From: Myxococcales bacterium
GTDB lineage: Bacteria > Myxococcota_A > Polyangia > Polyangiales > Polyangiaceae
Reading direction: 5' to 3'
NCBI GenBank assembly: GCA_903642325.1
Contig: CAHJWM010000020.1
Coordinates: forward strand, 1-64,000
Length of the DNA stretch: 64,000 nucleotides
Shown here: in pieces, positions 43,945 through 52,315 of the stretch
Layout: every line of letters starts with the position of its first letter
Numbering within the stretch: position 1 is the stretch's first letter
Made by a program: the position numbers and the translations under genes
Notes under the pieces: model-generated
Told to the model about the DNA's origin: nothing
Seen by the model: the letters and a program-made list of their open reading frames with translations, nothing else
The model's database searches: none

Positions 43945-45087
43945 TCAAATACGCTCCAGGCGAAGTGCTCCAGTTTCATCCACCCTCACGTAGGGGCGGC
44001 CGCTTTGCGCATAGCCGAAGGAGCCGGAATTCGCGTAGCCGGGTACCTCGTCAACCTGGTGGGTGTGGCCGAAAATGCAAGACTTCGCCGCGGTCAGCTC
44101 GCGCACACGCTGGGCCGCCGCGCGCAAGCGCTCGACCGGCAGATCCTCGTAGCGGTTGCCGGTGCGTTGCACGGACTGAATCAGATAGAGACCGGCGAGC
44201 AGACTAGCGATGCCTGCCGCGCGGCTCTTCCAGGCGAGGTAAGCCGCGCTGCTGAGCAGCAAGCCGCTACTCGCGAAGACGCGATCGAAGTAAAGCCGCA
44301 TGAACGTTTTGCGAAAGTTCCGATGCGTGGGCACGGCCCCGGACGCCAGCAACTCGCGTAAAATGTCGACGTCCAACTGCACCAGCTCCGCAAAGCCGGC
44401 GAGCGCGGCCTCGCCGCGGCTGAGCTCGTCCTCGAATCGGTTTGGCTGCCGCGTTTCCATACACAGCTTGCCGGCGATCTGAAACCATTGCGCGATGATC
44501 AGCGGTGTGCGCGCGCCATACACGCGAAAGGCCTTGGCGATACCTGCCAGGGGCGTGGTCTCGTGCGCATGCGAAAAGTGATACGCGCCGCTCGGGCGCA
44601 CGAAGCGGCGCGTCAACGCGATTCCAAGCGGCTCGGTGTCTGGCGTCCACTCCGCCAGAGGATGAGCGGGGGCGTTGTCCGGATCGTAGAAGTGACCGTG
44701 CTCGACGTGCACGTCCCCGCGGCGCACGAACCAAGGCGCAATCTCCAGCGCACTGTCTTGCGAAAGTTCCAATTTTCGTAGCAACGCTTCCCGGAGCTCA
44801 GGCGCCAAGAGTCCGGCGTCATGATTGCCGGCCACGAACACGACCGGCGCGCCGTTGACCAAGTGCGCGCGCAGCGCGCGGCCGAGCTCGGGATACGCAG
44901 ACAGTAGCGTCAAGACTGCGGCTACGGGAGAGTTGCCCGGCGCCTCCCAGGACAGGTTGAACACGTCCCCCGCCAAAATCAGCTCGTGGCCGGGGTTGTC
45001 GCGAAGCAAGCGTGTCAGATCCCGCACCGTGCCCAGCGAGGCTTCGGCCGACAAGTGCAGGTCGCTGGTGACGAGGAGGGGTCGCAT
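43945..45087 (-). CDS. Metallophosphoesterase with membrane insertion
   Basis: 380 residues from ATG 45087, where VTSDLHLS begins. Metal motifs: DLHLS near 9-13, LAGDVFNL, FVAGNHDAG, and near the C-terminus FGHTHQVDEVPG. Between the last two, a long helical insert contains a hydrophobic stretch (LLLSSAAYLAW then GIASLLAGLYLIQSV) likely to anchor it in the membrane. General fold is that of the calcineurin family, as in LpxH. Substrate cannot be assigned. Confidence 0.83.
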   Translation of the reverse strand: MRPLLVTSDLHLSAEASLGTVRDLTRLLRDNPGHELILAGDVFNLSWEAPGNSPVAAVLTLLSAYPELGRALRAHLVNGAPVVFVAGNHDAGLLAPELREALLRKLELSQDSALEIAPWFVRRGDVHVEHGHFYDPDNAPAHPLAEWTPDTEPLGIALTRRFVRPSGAYHFSHAHETTPLAGIAKAFRVYGARTPLIIAQWFQIAGKLCMETRQPNRFEDELSRGEAALAGFAELVQLDVDILRELLASGAVPTHRNFRKTFMRLYFDRVFASSGLLLSSAAYLAWKSRAAGIASLLAGLYLIQSVQRTGNRYEDLPVERLRAAAQRVRELTAAKSCIFGHTHQVDEVPGYANSGSFGYAQSGRPYVRVDETGALRLERI

Positions 45088-45307
45088 GACGACGAGGCGA
45101 TCGAAGCGTCTAGAATCGATCAGCGGCAGCCTAGCATCGTCCCTACATCGGCGCGCCCAGGTTGGTAAGCTCCGACGCGCGCGTAGCCGATGACGCACTC
45201 GACGTACCGGTACACGCTCGCAAAAGCGTGACAAATTGCCTTTGAATTGGCCCATATCTAACGGACTGCGGCGCTCGAATCCTGTTGGCCCGGATGCGGG
45301 CGCGTGT

Positions 45308-47236
45308 ATGCTTCAGCGCATGCAGAAGGCTTTGGAACGCATTACTCTCGAGACCGAAAAGCTCGTGGGCAAAGCCGTGAATCGCGTTTGGCCGCTGTAC
45401 CAGAAGTACAACGAGCGCTTTCCGGGCGGTCGCCTGCAGCCCAAGTGGGCCCCGGCGCCGCTCCTGCGCAAGAAAGAACGAACGAAGCCCGAGCTCGGCT
45501 GGCCGCGGCGCACGGACTCACTTTGTCCGCAGTGCGTGAGAGAAGTGAGGGGCGCAGTGCTCTCCGGCGAACGAGATCTGCAGGCGTTCGTGGAGGGAAA
45601 TCCCGGAGAAATAAAAGCCGACATCATCGAGCGCGACGGGCAAATACTGATGGTCAAGAGTTGCCCCAAGCACGGCGCCTTCGAAGACGTGATGAGCGTC
45701 GATCCCGCATTCATGGCCCGCATCGAGGGCTTATTTCCCGGCCGCGATTTCGAAGCGCCCAAGACCAAGCTCCGCAACCACGGGAGCTCGACGATCAAGT
45801 ACGGGCGCGGCTCGGTGCTCACCGTCGATCTGACGAACCGCTGCAATATGATGTGCGACCCATGCTTCATGGACGCCAATCAGGTCGGCTTCGTGCACGA
45901 GCTCGAGTGGGTGGACATCAAACAGATTTTGGACGACAGCTTGAACATCAAGCCGCGTCGTCAATTGAGCGTTCAGTTCTCGGGGGGCGAGCCGACACTC
46001 AGCCCGTTCTTTCTCGACGCGATCAAATACGCCCGAGACGTTGGTTACTTCTGCGTGCAGTGTGCGAGCAATGGCGTGCTGTTCGCGCAGGACCCCGAGC
46101 TGTGCCACGCGGCCAAGCGCGCAGGCCTGCGTCTGTGTTACTTGCAGTTCGACGGTGTCACCAATGCGGCCAATAGCCACCGCAAGGTCGGCAACCTGTT
46201 CGACGTGAAGCTGCGCGCCATCGAGAACCTGGCCGCCGCCGGTATCGATGTCGTGCTCGTCGTTACCGTAGTGAACGGCATCAACAATGAGCAGGTAGGC
46301 CCCATCGTCAGGTTCGCGATCGACAATGCGGACAAGGTTACCGTCGTTTCATTTCAACCGGTCAGCTTTACGGGCCGGGACGAAGAAGTGAGTGATGATC
46401 GCCGCCAGCGCGAGCGCTACACGCTCAGCCATCTGGTTCACGATCTACACGACCAGCTGGGGGTTACCGAGCCCATGCGAGACTGGTTTCCGCTTTCGGC
46501 GATGAATCCATTCAGTGACGTGGTCGATCTCCTGCTCGGCCAAAGCGCGGAATTTGGCGCGCTCAAGTGCGGTTGTCATCCCAACTGTGGAATCGGGACC
46601 GCACTGCTCGTGAACAAACGCTCCAAGCAAATGGTGCCCGTGTCTCAGTTCCTGAACCTGGATCAAGTCCTGCTCGACCTCCAAGGCATCGCGGACGCAG
46701 GCCAGACGCGCGCTCAAACCGTTACTGGGATCGCCCTCTCGTTGCTGCGCAATTTCGACCCGGAAAAGGCGCCGCCGGGTTACAGCTTCACCGAGTTCGC
46801 GCGTCAATTCCTGAGTCAGATCGGCGCCAATGGCTCGAAAGTCGGCGAGAGCGAGGGGGACGCGCACAAGTTCGAGTGGCGATTCTTATTCGTCGCCGGC
46901 ATGTGGTTTCAGGATCTCTTCAACTACGATTTTAGGCGCACGGAGATGTGCATCATCCCTTACGGTACCCAGATGGGCGAGATTTCCTTTTGCGCCTACA
47001 ATACCGGGGTTGGCTTTCGCCAAATCATCGAGAAGATGAAGAAGACCGCGACCATTGCCGAGTGGTACAAAACGCGCGGTCGGCACCCGGTTTACGCCAA
47101 GAATCAGCATTTGCCCTTGGCGGACGGCCCGCTCAGCGTGGTGGTTCGGCCTGACACGCCCAACTCGGCCGGCGCGCTCGCGCCGAGCTTCGGTGAAGCG
47201 AGTGACGGTCGGAAGCGACTCCGTCTCGTATCGTGA
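45308..47236 (+). CDS. Radical SAM enzyme of the Tes/MJ0619 (tetraether synthase) family
   Basis: 642 residues from ATG 45308. N-terminal rubredoxin-like site: CPQC (Cys73, Cys76) and CPKHG (Cys119). SAM cluster motif C-x3-C-x2-C: Cys179, Cys183, Cys186 in NRCNMMCDPCF, followed by FSGGEPTLS. Auxiliary cluster ligands: CGCHPNCG (Cys421, 423, 427) and RRTEMC with FCAYN (Cys548, Cys562). The segment FNYDFRRTEMCIIPYG with FCAYN is a hallmark of the MJ0619 family. The archaeal Tes enzyme of this family joins lipid tails by C-C bond formation between methyl groups. Related bacterial enzymes are implicated in membrane-spanning lipids, so a lipid substrate is likely but unproven. Possible alternative: a pterin or other methylase in the same broad family. 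Confidence 0.85.
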   Translation: MLQRMQKALERITLETEKLVGKAVNRVWPLYQKYNERFPGGRLQPKWAPAPLLRKKERTKPELGWPRRTDSLCPQCVREVRGAVLSGERDLQAFVEGNPGEIKADIIERDGQILMVKSCPKHGAFEDVMSVDPAFMARIEGLFPGRDFEAPKTKLRNHGSSTIKYGRGSVLTVDLTNRCNMMCDPCFMDANQVGFVHELEWVDIKQILDDSLNIKPRRQLSVQFSGGEPTLSPFFLDAIKYARDVGYFCVQCASNGVLFAQDPELCHAAKRAGLRLCYLQFDGVTNAANSHRKVGNLFDVKLRAIENLAAAGIDVVLVVTVVNGINNEQVGPIVRFAIDNADKVTVVSFQPVSFTGRDEEVSDDRRQRERYTLSHLVHDLHDQLGVTEPMRDWFPLSAMNPFSDVVDLLLGQSAEFGALKCGCHPNCGIGTALLVNKRSKQMVPVSQFLNLDQVLLDLQGIADAGQTRAQTVTGIALSLLRNFDPEKAPPGYSFTEFARQFLSQIGANGSKVGESEGDAHKFEWRFLFVAGMWFQDLFNYDFRRTEMCIIPYGTQMGEISFCAYNTGVGFRQIIEKMKKTATIAEWYKTRGRHPVYAKNQHLPLADGPLSVVVRPDTPNSAGALAPSFGEASDGRKRLRLVS

Positions 47237-47282
47237 CCGCGCGTAGGTTGTGAGCGGTGCCCGAACGATTAGTGGGCTCGCA

Positions 47283-48326
47283 CTAAAGATCGCGCAGATC
47301 GACCGGGCCGTCGAACGGAGGACTCTGCATGCGGCCGAAGTCGCAGAGCCGAGCGCCGCGTAGGCTGCCCTCGAGCGCGTGGCGGCGCGCGGCGCTGCCC
47401 GCGAAGGCGCAGCTCGTGATCATCGGCCGGAGAGCGCTCCAGGCCTGCGTGGCATCGTCGGTCGCCTGCACGTGTAAGTTGCGCCCGACCGGGGGCAGTA
47501 ACCAACGTTCGCTCGTGCTGACAAAACCGAGCCCCGCCGCGAAGACGGCTCCGCTGAAGCTCGCGCTGGCACAGTAGGTCGTCACTTCGGCTAATTCTTG
47601 GTCTGTCATATGACCACGCGGCACGGCTCGTTCTGCGTGCTCCAGCTCTAAAGCGATCGCTCGGGCCACGTCGCGCGCGAGCTCGGGGCCCGCTTCGACG
47701 AGCAGAACGCGCGGGCTCAAGCAGCCGCGTTGATCGAACAGCACGATGTCCTCGGCCAGGCGTGGGACGAGCTCGGCGAGCGCCTGTTCCGATAACGGGC
47801 CGTGAATCACGCCCACCCCAAACCCCGAGCCGTGACCATGAAACGCAACGCCGGGAGGCAGGGTTACGGCGATGTCCTGCAACGTCGAGTCGCGGCCATA
47901 TGCCCACACTCTGTCGCCAGCATGCGGAGTCAGCTCGCTCACGAGCTGAAAAGAGTTCGGCGCGCCGCTCGAGAGCAACTCCGCCATGTCCGGCTCTCGG
48001 CGAGAGGCGCGCACCTGCACGCGTTCGGAAGCCGCAAGGGCAATGGCGATGGCGCGATGCGCCGCTACGAAGACATTGGCCGAGAGCAGGACGTGGGCCA
48101 CCTGCGCGCTTGGGGTAGAGCGGATCAAGGATTCGATTTCTGCCTCGGAAGGCGCGGTCTCCAAGCAGCGCGTCAGCGCCAGCTCGACGCCCGCCGCGGA
48201 TAAGCCGCTCGATGCCTGCAAGCGCCTGCGCGCCGTCTGCCCGAGCTCGGAATGCGGATCGGCGATCTTGCGCGCGGACACGAGCAGCGGTTCGAGCCGA
48301 GCCCGACGAGCGTCTGAGTTACTCAT
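47283..48326 (-). CDS. LuxC-type acyl-CoA reductase
   Basis: 347 residues from ATG 48326, overlapping the LuxE-type stop by 4 bp. The fold is the aldehyde-dehydrogenase-like one of LuxC: YGRDSTLQDIAVTLPPGVAF, FHGHGSGFGVGVI and the catalytic Cys202 in DIVLFDQRGCLSPR. LuxC accepts an acyl group from LuxE or acyl-CoA and reduces it with NADPH to an aldehyde. Shorter than Vibrio LuxC (about 480). Third gene of the aminotransferase-LuxE-LuxC operon. No luxAB is nearby, so the aldehyde has another use. Confidence 0.85.
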   Translation of the reverse strand: MSNSDARRARLEPLLVSARKIADPHSELGQTARRRLQASSGLSAAGVELALTRCLETAPSEAEIESLIRSTPSAQVAHVLLSANVFVAAHRAIAIALAASERVQVRASRREPDMAELLSSGAPNSFQLVSELTPHAGDRVWAYGRDSTLQDIAVTLPPGVAFHGHGSGFGVGVIHGPLSEQALAELVPRLAEDIVLFDQRGCLSPRVLLVEAGPELARDVARAIALELEHAERAVPRGHMTDQELAEVTTYCASASFSGAVFAAGLGFVSTSERWLLPPVGRNLHVQATDDATQAWSALRPMITSCAFAGSAARRHALEGSLRGARLCDFGRMQSPPFDGPVDLRDL

Positions 48327-49435
48327 CGATGCCCGGTCATGAATTCTTCTACCGCTAGTGAGCAACCACGCTGGGGCGCGCCCGGAGCGCGCCCCAGAAG
48401 CTCGACGCCACCCGCGACCCGCCGCACGCGGTCCTGAGTTTGAACGGCCACCGCAGAATCCACGTTACCCAAGTCGATCACGCGTGCGATGCCGACTTCG
48501 CCCGCCGCCACCGGAAGCAGGGTGACTGGATCGACCGAGAGCACGCGCAGCCAGGCGGGCTCGTAGTACACGCCCGGGGCGCCCTGCAGTTGGCTCTGAA
48601 GGGCGGTGCCGGGCACCGTGGCTTCATACAGCTGACTCGTGAGCTCGGTCATGCCGTATTCGCTCACGATTTGCGCCTGTGCAATGCCGAACGCGGCGGC
48701 GACGCGAGCGCGTAGCGTGCTGGCCTCTACTTCTCGGGTTTTACCCTTGAAGCCCCCCGTTTGCATGACGACCGTCGAAGTGGGCAGCGGCAGCGCCCGC
48801 CCCTCGAGCGCGTCGAGCAAAGCCACCAAGGCAAAGGAGGTCGCGAGCACCAGTAATGACTCTTCGCGCTCCTGCGCTCGGAGCGCCGCTCGCGCCAGCC
48901 CGGCCACGTCCACCGACGCGTCAGCCATCAACCAGCGTGCGGCCGTGCGCACTTCGAAGTCGCCGCGCTCTTCGAAGTCGACCATGAACATCGCCATCAT
49001 CTGACCGAGCGAAGAGCTAGCCGGAGCATCGAGCTCAGGCGCTAGTGCGACCACGTGGCGCGGCCCGGGGACGGCCAGCAGCGCGGCACGACCGAAGCCC
49101 AGTGCCAGCGCGCGATACGTGTCGAGCGTGCGCATGGCATGTACGCCGCGCGCGCCTCCCGTCGTGCCGCTGGTGAGGAACCGAGCGCGGTCCTCGCTCT
49201 CTGGGTGCACGGCGACGCGAGCCATCCTAAAAGCGTCGCAGGGCACGCCCGGGATGCATTCGACCGCCTTGAGCGGATTTTGCTCGCGGGCGAGCAAGCG
49301 CGCGAAACCCGGCGAAAACTCGGCTTGAAATGCGGCGATGTCCAGAGCTAGCTCCTCGAAGCTCCGGCTTCGGTCGCCCGCTGCGAAGCTCCGCACCGCC
49401 GCATGCAGCGCATCCGATCGAACGTTTCGCGTCAT
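48323..49435 (-). CDS. LuxE-type acyl-protein synthetase
   Basis: 370 residues from ATG 49435, overlapping the aminotransferase stop by 4 bp. Adenylate-forming motif FLTSGTTGGARG near 87-98, VMQTGGFKGKTRE, VSEYGMTELTSQLYE, and near the C-terminus RGCSLAVEE with Cys358, the expected acyl-thioester residue. It activates a carboxylic acid with ATP to acyl-AMP and then carries it on Cys to the reductase. Sits between the aminotransferase and LuxC-type genes. Confidence 0.87.
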   Translation of the reverse strand: MTRNVRSDALHAAVRSFAAGDRSRSFEELALDIAAFQAEFSPGFARLLAREQNPLKAVECIPGVPCDAFRMARVAVHPESEDRARFLTSGTTGGARGVHAMRTLDTYRALALGFGRAALLAVPGPRHVVALAPELDAPASSSLGQMMAMFMVDFEERGDFEVRTAARWLMADASVDVAGLARAALRAQEREESLLVLATSFALVALLDALEGRALPLPTSTVVMQTGGFKGKTREVEASTLRARVAAAFGIAQAQIVSEYGMTELTSQLYEATVPGTALQSQLQGAPGVYYEPAWLRVLSVDPVTLLPVAAGEVGIARVIDLGNVDSAVAVQTQDRVRRVAGGVELLGRAPGAPQRGCSLAVEEFMTGHR

Positions 49436-50790
49436 GCTCCGAGCGCTCCCACGCACGGCACCAGCGCGTCCACGAATCCGTCCAGCAAGGCCTCGCCAAG
49501 CGTGAGCGGTGGGGTCAAAACCAAGACCTCGCGCCGCCCCCCGCCGGTGGAGGTGATGTAACCGCACTCCAGTAGCTTACTCGCCAACTGCGTCGCGCGC
49601 CCCGGTCGATCGCCGAGATCGATGGCGAGCATGAGCCCCACGCCACGCACCGAGATCTTCGAGAAGCGCGCGAGCCGGGCTTCGAGCATGCTCCGAAGCT
49701 TGGCCCCTAGCCGTTCCGACCGCTCCGGCAGATGCTCGCGTGAAATGAGATCGAGGCTGGCCAAGGCCGTGGCGGACGACAATGCCGCGCCCGCGAACGT
49801 CGAAGTGTGCACGACCTCTGGCTCGCGGCGCCACGCTTCCAACACCGCTCCACGCCCTATCAATGCGCTGACCGGCAGCCCCCCACCAAGCCCTTTGCCA
49901 AGGCAGACGAGGTCGGGCGTGAAGTCCGAGCGCATCGAAAACAGCATTTTCCCCGAGCGGCCGAGACCGGTCCAAATTTCATCGGCAATGCAAAGCACGC
50001 CAAACTCGCGCGCCAATTTGCCAATCTCCGGCAAGAAGGCGGGCGGCGGCACCAGCACGCCGCCGCGGCCCAAAACCGGTTCGACCAGCACGGCGCCGAT
50101 TTGACCGGTGACGAGCACTGCCCGCGCTTGCAGAAGCACGCGATCCAAATCGTCGTGCTGAGCTGGATAGTCAACGAAGGCGACGTGCGGATTGAGTTGA
50201 GCCGTAAACGGAGTGCGGTAACTCGCGCGCAGACCGCAGGCGGCGAGCGGGGCATGGCTCAAGCCGTGATATGCGCCACCGAAAGCAATCACGCCCGGCT
50301 TGCCGGTGAAAAGCAGGGCCGTCTTCAAGGCGGCGGTCACCGCGTCCGCGCCCGACTGACCCAACATCACGCGTGCGCTCGGATCTGGATGGAGGGCGGC
50401 CAAACGCTCGAGCAGCGCTACCTTGGCGTCGGCCGGGAACACGTCCCCCAGCGCCATGAGCAGTCGATGGCTCTGCAAATCGAGTACCCGCAGGATGCTG
50501 GGGTGCGAATGACCGACGAGCATGGCGCCGAAGCCGGCGGCAAAGTCGACGTAGCGATTGGCGTCGACATCGACCACGTTCGAGCCCTTCGCGCTCGCAT
50601 ACACGATGCCTACGGGCGGAGCTCGCAAATCGCCCGGTTCATGCCGCGGTTTCGCCCCCATCGGCGCGCTGCGATGGGCATGCCGTACGAGCCAGCTGCG
50701 CGATGACGGCCCCGGGGGGCGGCTTTTGATTTCGGGCAGGTCTTGGCCCGGTACGAGCTCGACCGGTGGCGGGATCTCGCTGAAGCTCAT
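49432..50790 (-). CDS. Class III PLP-dependent aminotransferase
   Basis: 452 residues from ATG 50790; a GTG at 50814 is also in frame. GVIAFGGAYHG (phosphate-binding and aromatic stacking region), Asp270 in CIADEIWTGLGRSG and the PLP lysine 299 in LVCLGKGLGGGLP. Fold type I, class III (omega-amino donor enzymes, GABA or ornithine type). First gene of a three-gene unit with 4-bp overlaps. In this context it could aminate the aldehyde made by the LuxE/LuxC pair, giving a terminal amine; this is inference. Confidence 0.88.
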   Translation of the reverse strand: MSFSEIPPPVELVPGQDLPEIKSRPPGPSSRSWLVRHAHRSAPMGAKPRHEPGDLRAPPVGIVYASAKGSNVVDVDANRYVDFAAGFGAMLVGHSHPSILRVLDLQSHRLLMALGDVFPADAKVALLERLAALHPDPSARVMLGQSGADAVTAALKTALLFTGKPGVIAFGGAYHGLSHAPLAACGLRASYRTPFTAQLNPHVAFVDYPAQHDDLDRVLLQARAVLVTGQIGAVLVEPVLGRGGVLVPPPAFLPEIGKLAREFGVLCIADEIWTGLGRSGKMLFSMRSDFTPDLVCLGKGLGGGLPVSALIGRGAVLEAWRREPEVVHTSTFAGAALSSATALASLDLISREHLPERSERLGAKLRSMLEARLARFSKISVRGVGLMLAIDLGDRPGRATQLASKLLECGYITSTGGGRREVLVLTPPLTLGEALLDGFVDALVPCVGALGA

Positions 50791-50845
50791 GCGCGCAGAG
50801 TACGCGCTTACCACGAAATCTAACGCGTGACGGGCTATAACGGGC

Positions 50846-51739
50846 TCAAGAACAAACGCGGTTTCGACCGCTGCGTTTGGCCTGATAGAGCTTTTCGTCG
50901 GCGCGCTGGATGAGGTCAGTCGCCGCCTTGTCGTCTTGAAGAAGGGCGCAGCCGATGCTGATGGTGACGGGGATCTGCTCGCCTTGGAAGCTGAAGCCGT
51001 GTGTGCCCACTCGCTCTCGTAAGTTTTCTGCGAGGGCGACCGCGCCGGCCAGCGATGTTTCCGGAAGCACGATCACGAATTCTTCGCCGCCATAACGCGC
51101 AAACACTTCGTCCCGGCGAATCCGGTCTTGCACGATGCGCGCAAGCTCGCGCAGCACGTGGTCACCGGCGAGGTGGCCGTATTGATCGTTGATGCGCTTG
51201 AAGAAGTCGATGTCGAACATCAGCACGCTCAAATCGCGCTCGTAGCGTCGAGCGCGGATCAGCTCTTTTTCGAGTGCTTCGAACAGGTATCGCTTGTTGT
51301 GGATTTGGGTGAGCCCATCCACGATCGTCATGCGATAGATTTCTTCGTGATATTTCGCTTCGGCGTCCGCGCCCGACAAAAACTTCAAGATCGAGGGCCC
51401 GACCTTGATCCGGTCCCCGTTGGTGAGCAGCGCTTCACGCGCGATCTGCTCCTCGTTCAAGTACGTGCCGTTGGTCGAGCCGTCGTCGACCGCGTACCAG
51501 GCGGTCGTCCGGCGCTCGAAATGGGCGTGCCGGCGCGACACCGAGTCCCCCTCGAGCACGATGTGGTTGTCCGCACCCCGACCCACCCGCAGCGGGCTGC
51601 GGTCGAGCACGAAGCGCTTGCCGAGCAGGCCAGGCTCGGCGGTGTAAATCACGACCAAGCAATCGTTGCTTGGGCCGTCGTCGGACGGGGGCGCCTGAAC
51701 GACTTGCGTGACTCTAGTTTTTTCGTCGTATTCGCTCAC
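50846..51739 (-). CDS. FHA-GGDEF diguanylate cyclase
   Basis: 297 residues, soluble. FHA domain (about 25-115) with LRVGRGADNHIVLEGDSVSRRHA and DDGSTNGTYL, which binds phosphothreonine. GGDEF domain (about 135-297) with the active RYGGEEF loop, DIDFFKRINDQYGH and TISIGCAL. The position of the inhibitory I-site R-x-x-D reads RRDE, so product inhibition may be altered. It should make c-di-GMP in response to Ser/Thr kinase signalling. No kinase is adjacent. Confidence 0.92.
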   Translation of the reverse strand: MSEYDEKTRVTQVVQAPPSDDGPSNDCLVVIYTAEPGLLGKRFVLDRSPLRVGRGADNHIVLEGDSVSRRHAHFERRTTAWYAVDDGSTNGTYLNEEQIAREALLTNGDRIKVGPSILKFLSGADAEAKYHEEIYRMTIVDGLTQIHNKRYLFEALEKELIRARRYERDLSVLMFDIDFFKRINDQYGHLAGDHVLRELARIVQDRIRRDEVFARYGGEEFVIVLPETSLAGAVALAENLRERVGTHGFSFQGEQIPVTISIGCALLQDDKAATDLIQRADEKLYQAKRSGRNRVCS

Positions 51740-52315
51740 GAACGCGGCCTCTCGCGTGCAACTTCAGCCGCGTGGAAATGATATCGAGCTCTGAGGCACG
51801 CTCGTGCGACGGTTCGCGTAGGTACTTGTTTCCATGTAATCGCCGAACACTCCAAGTTATCTTGGGCCAGAATTTCGTCAAGCCACGTTGCGGACAACGC
51901 CCGCCGCGGCCCTCATGCCTCTCGAACCCGCCACGACTCTACTCCAGTTCAGTTCCGTCAGTTCCACCGCGCGTCCGCCGCCTTCGCGCGCTCAGCCGCC
52001 CTCAACCGCTACCCGGCGCGCCCAATCAGGCCACGGGTCCGAGGATAGTACATGCGTGCATGTGCGTGCGTAGCGCTTTCTTGAGAACCATCGAGGATTT
52101 ATACGCAAGCACAACGGTCACGCGCGGCGGCCATCACTTTCGCGCAATTTTCCAGCGACCACGTTGCTCGAGCGCGGCTCAATATGAGACGGCGGCCCGG
52201 CTCCAACGGAGTGGCGATGAGTGCCGAGCGCGCCCCTGTTCCAGGCGCTTGAGTCCTGTCGATGACCGGCAAGGCACGCGGGTCAGACGACCCTGCGAGC
52301 CCTTCGACACACCGG
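51740..52315. other. 576-bp region without a supported gene
   Basis: Between two leftward genes. A 186-codon open frame on the plus strand (51772-52332) is rich in Arg, Ser and Pro, has no RBS and no domain, and overlaps the end of the next gene. The only clear element is the palindrome at 52050-52063. Confidence 0.5.
52050..52063. promoter_or_regulatory. 14-bp palindrome ACATGC-GT-GCATGT
   Basis: Perfect inverted repeat in the 576-bp intergenic stretch, followed by a GTGCGTGCG run. Possible operator; no adjacent promoter elements are clear. Confidence 0.3.

Noticed and set aside
45180-45307. Possible tRNA T-arm-like string near 45270 (CTCGAATCC)
   Set aside because: The flanking bases do not form a T-stem, and no acceptor or anticodon stem could be found.
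47283-50814. LuxE/LuxC pair as a bioluminescence operon
   Set aside because: No luxA, luxB or luxD is present and an aminotransferase leads the operon, so light production is not supported.
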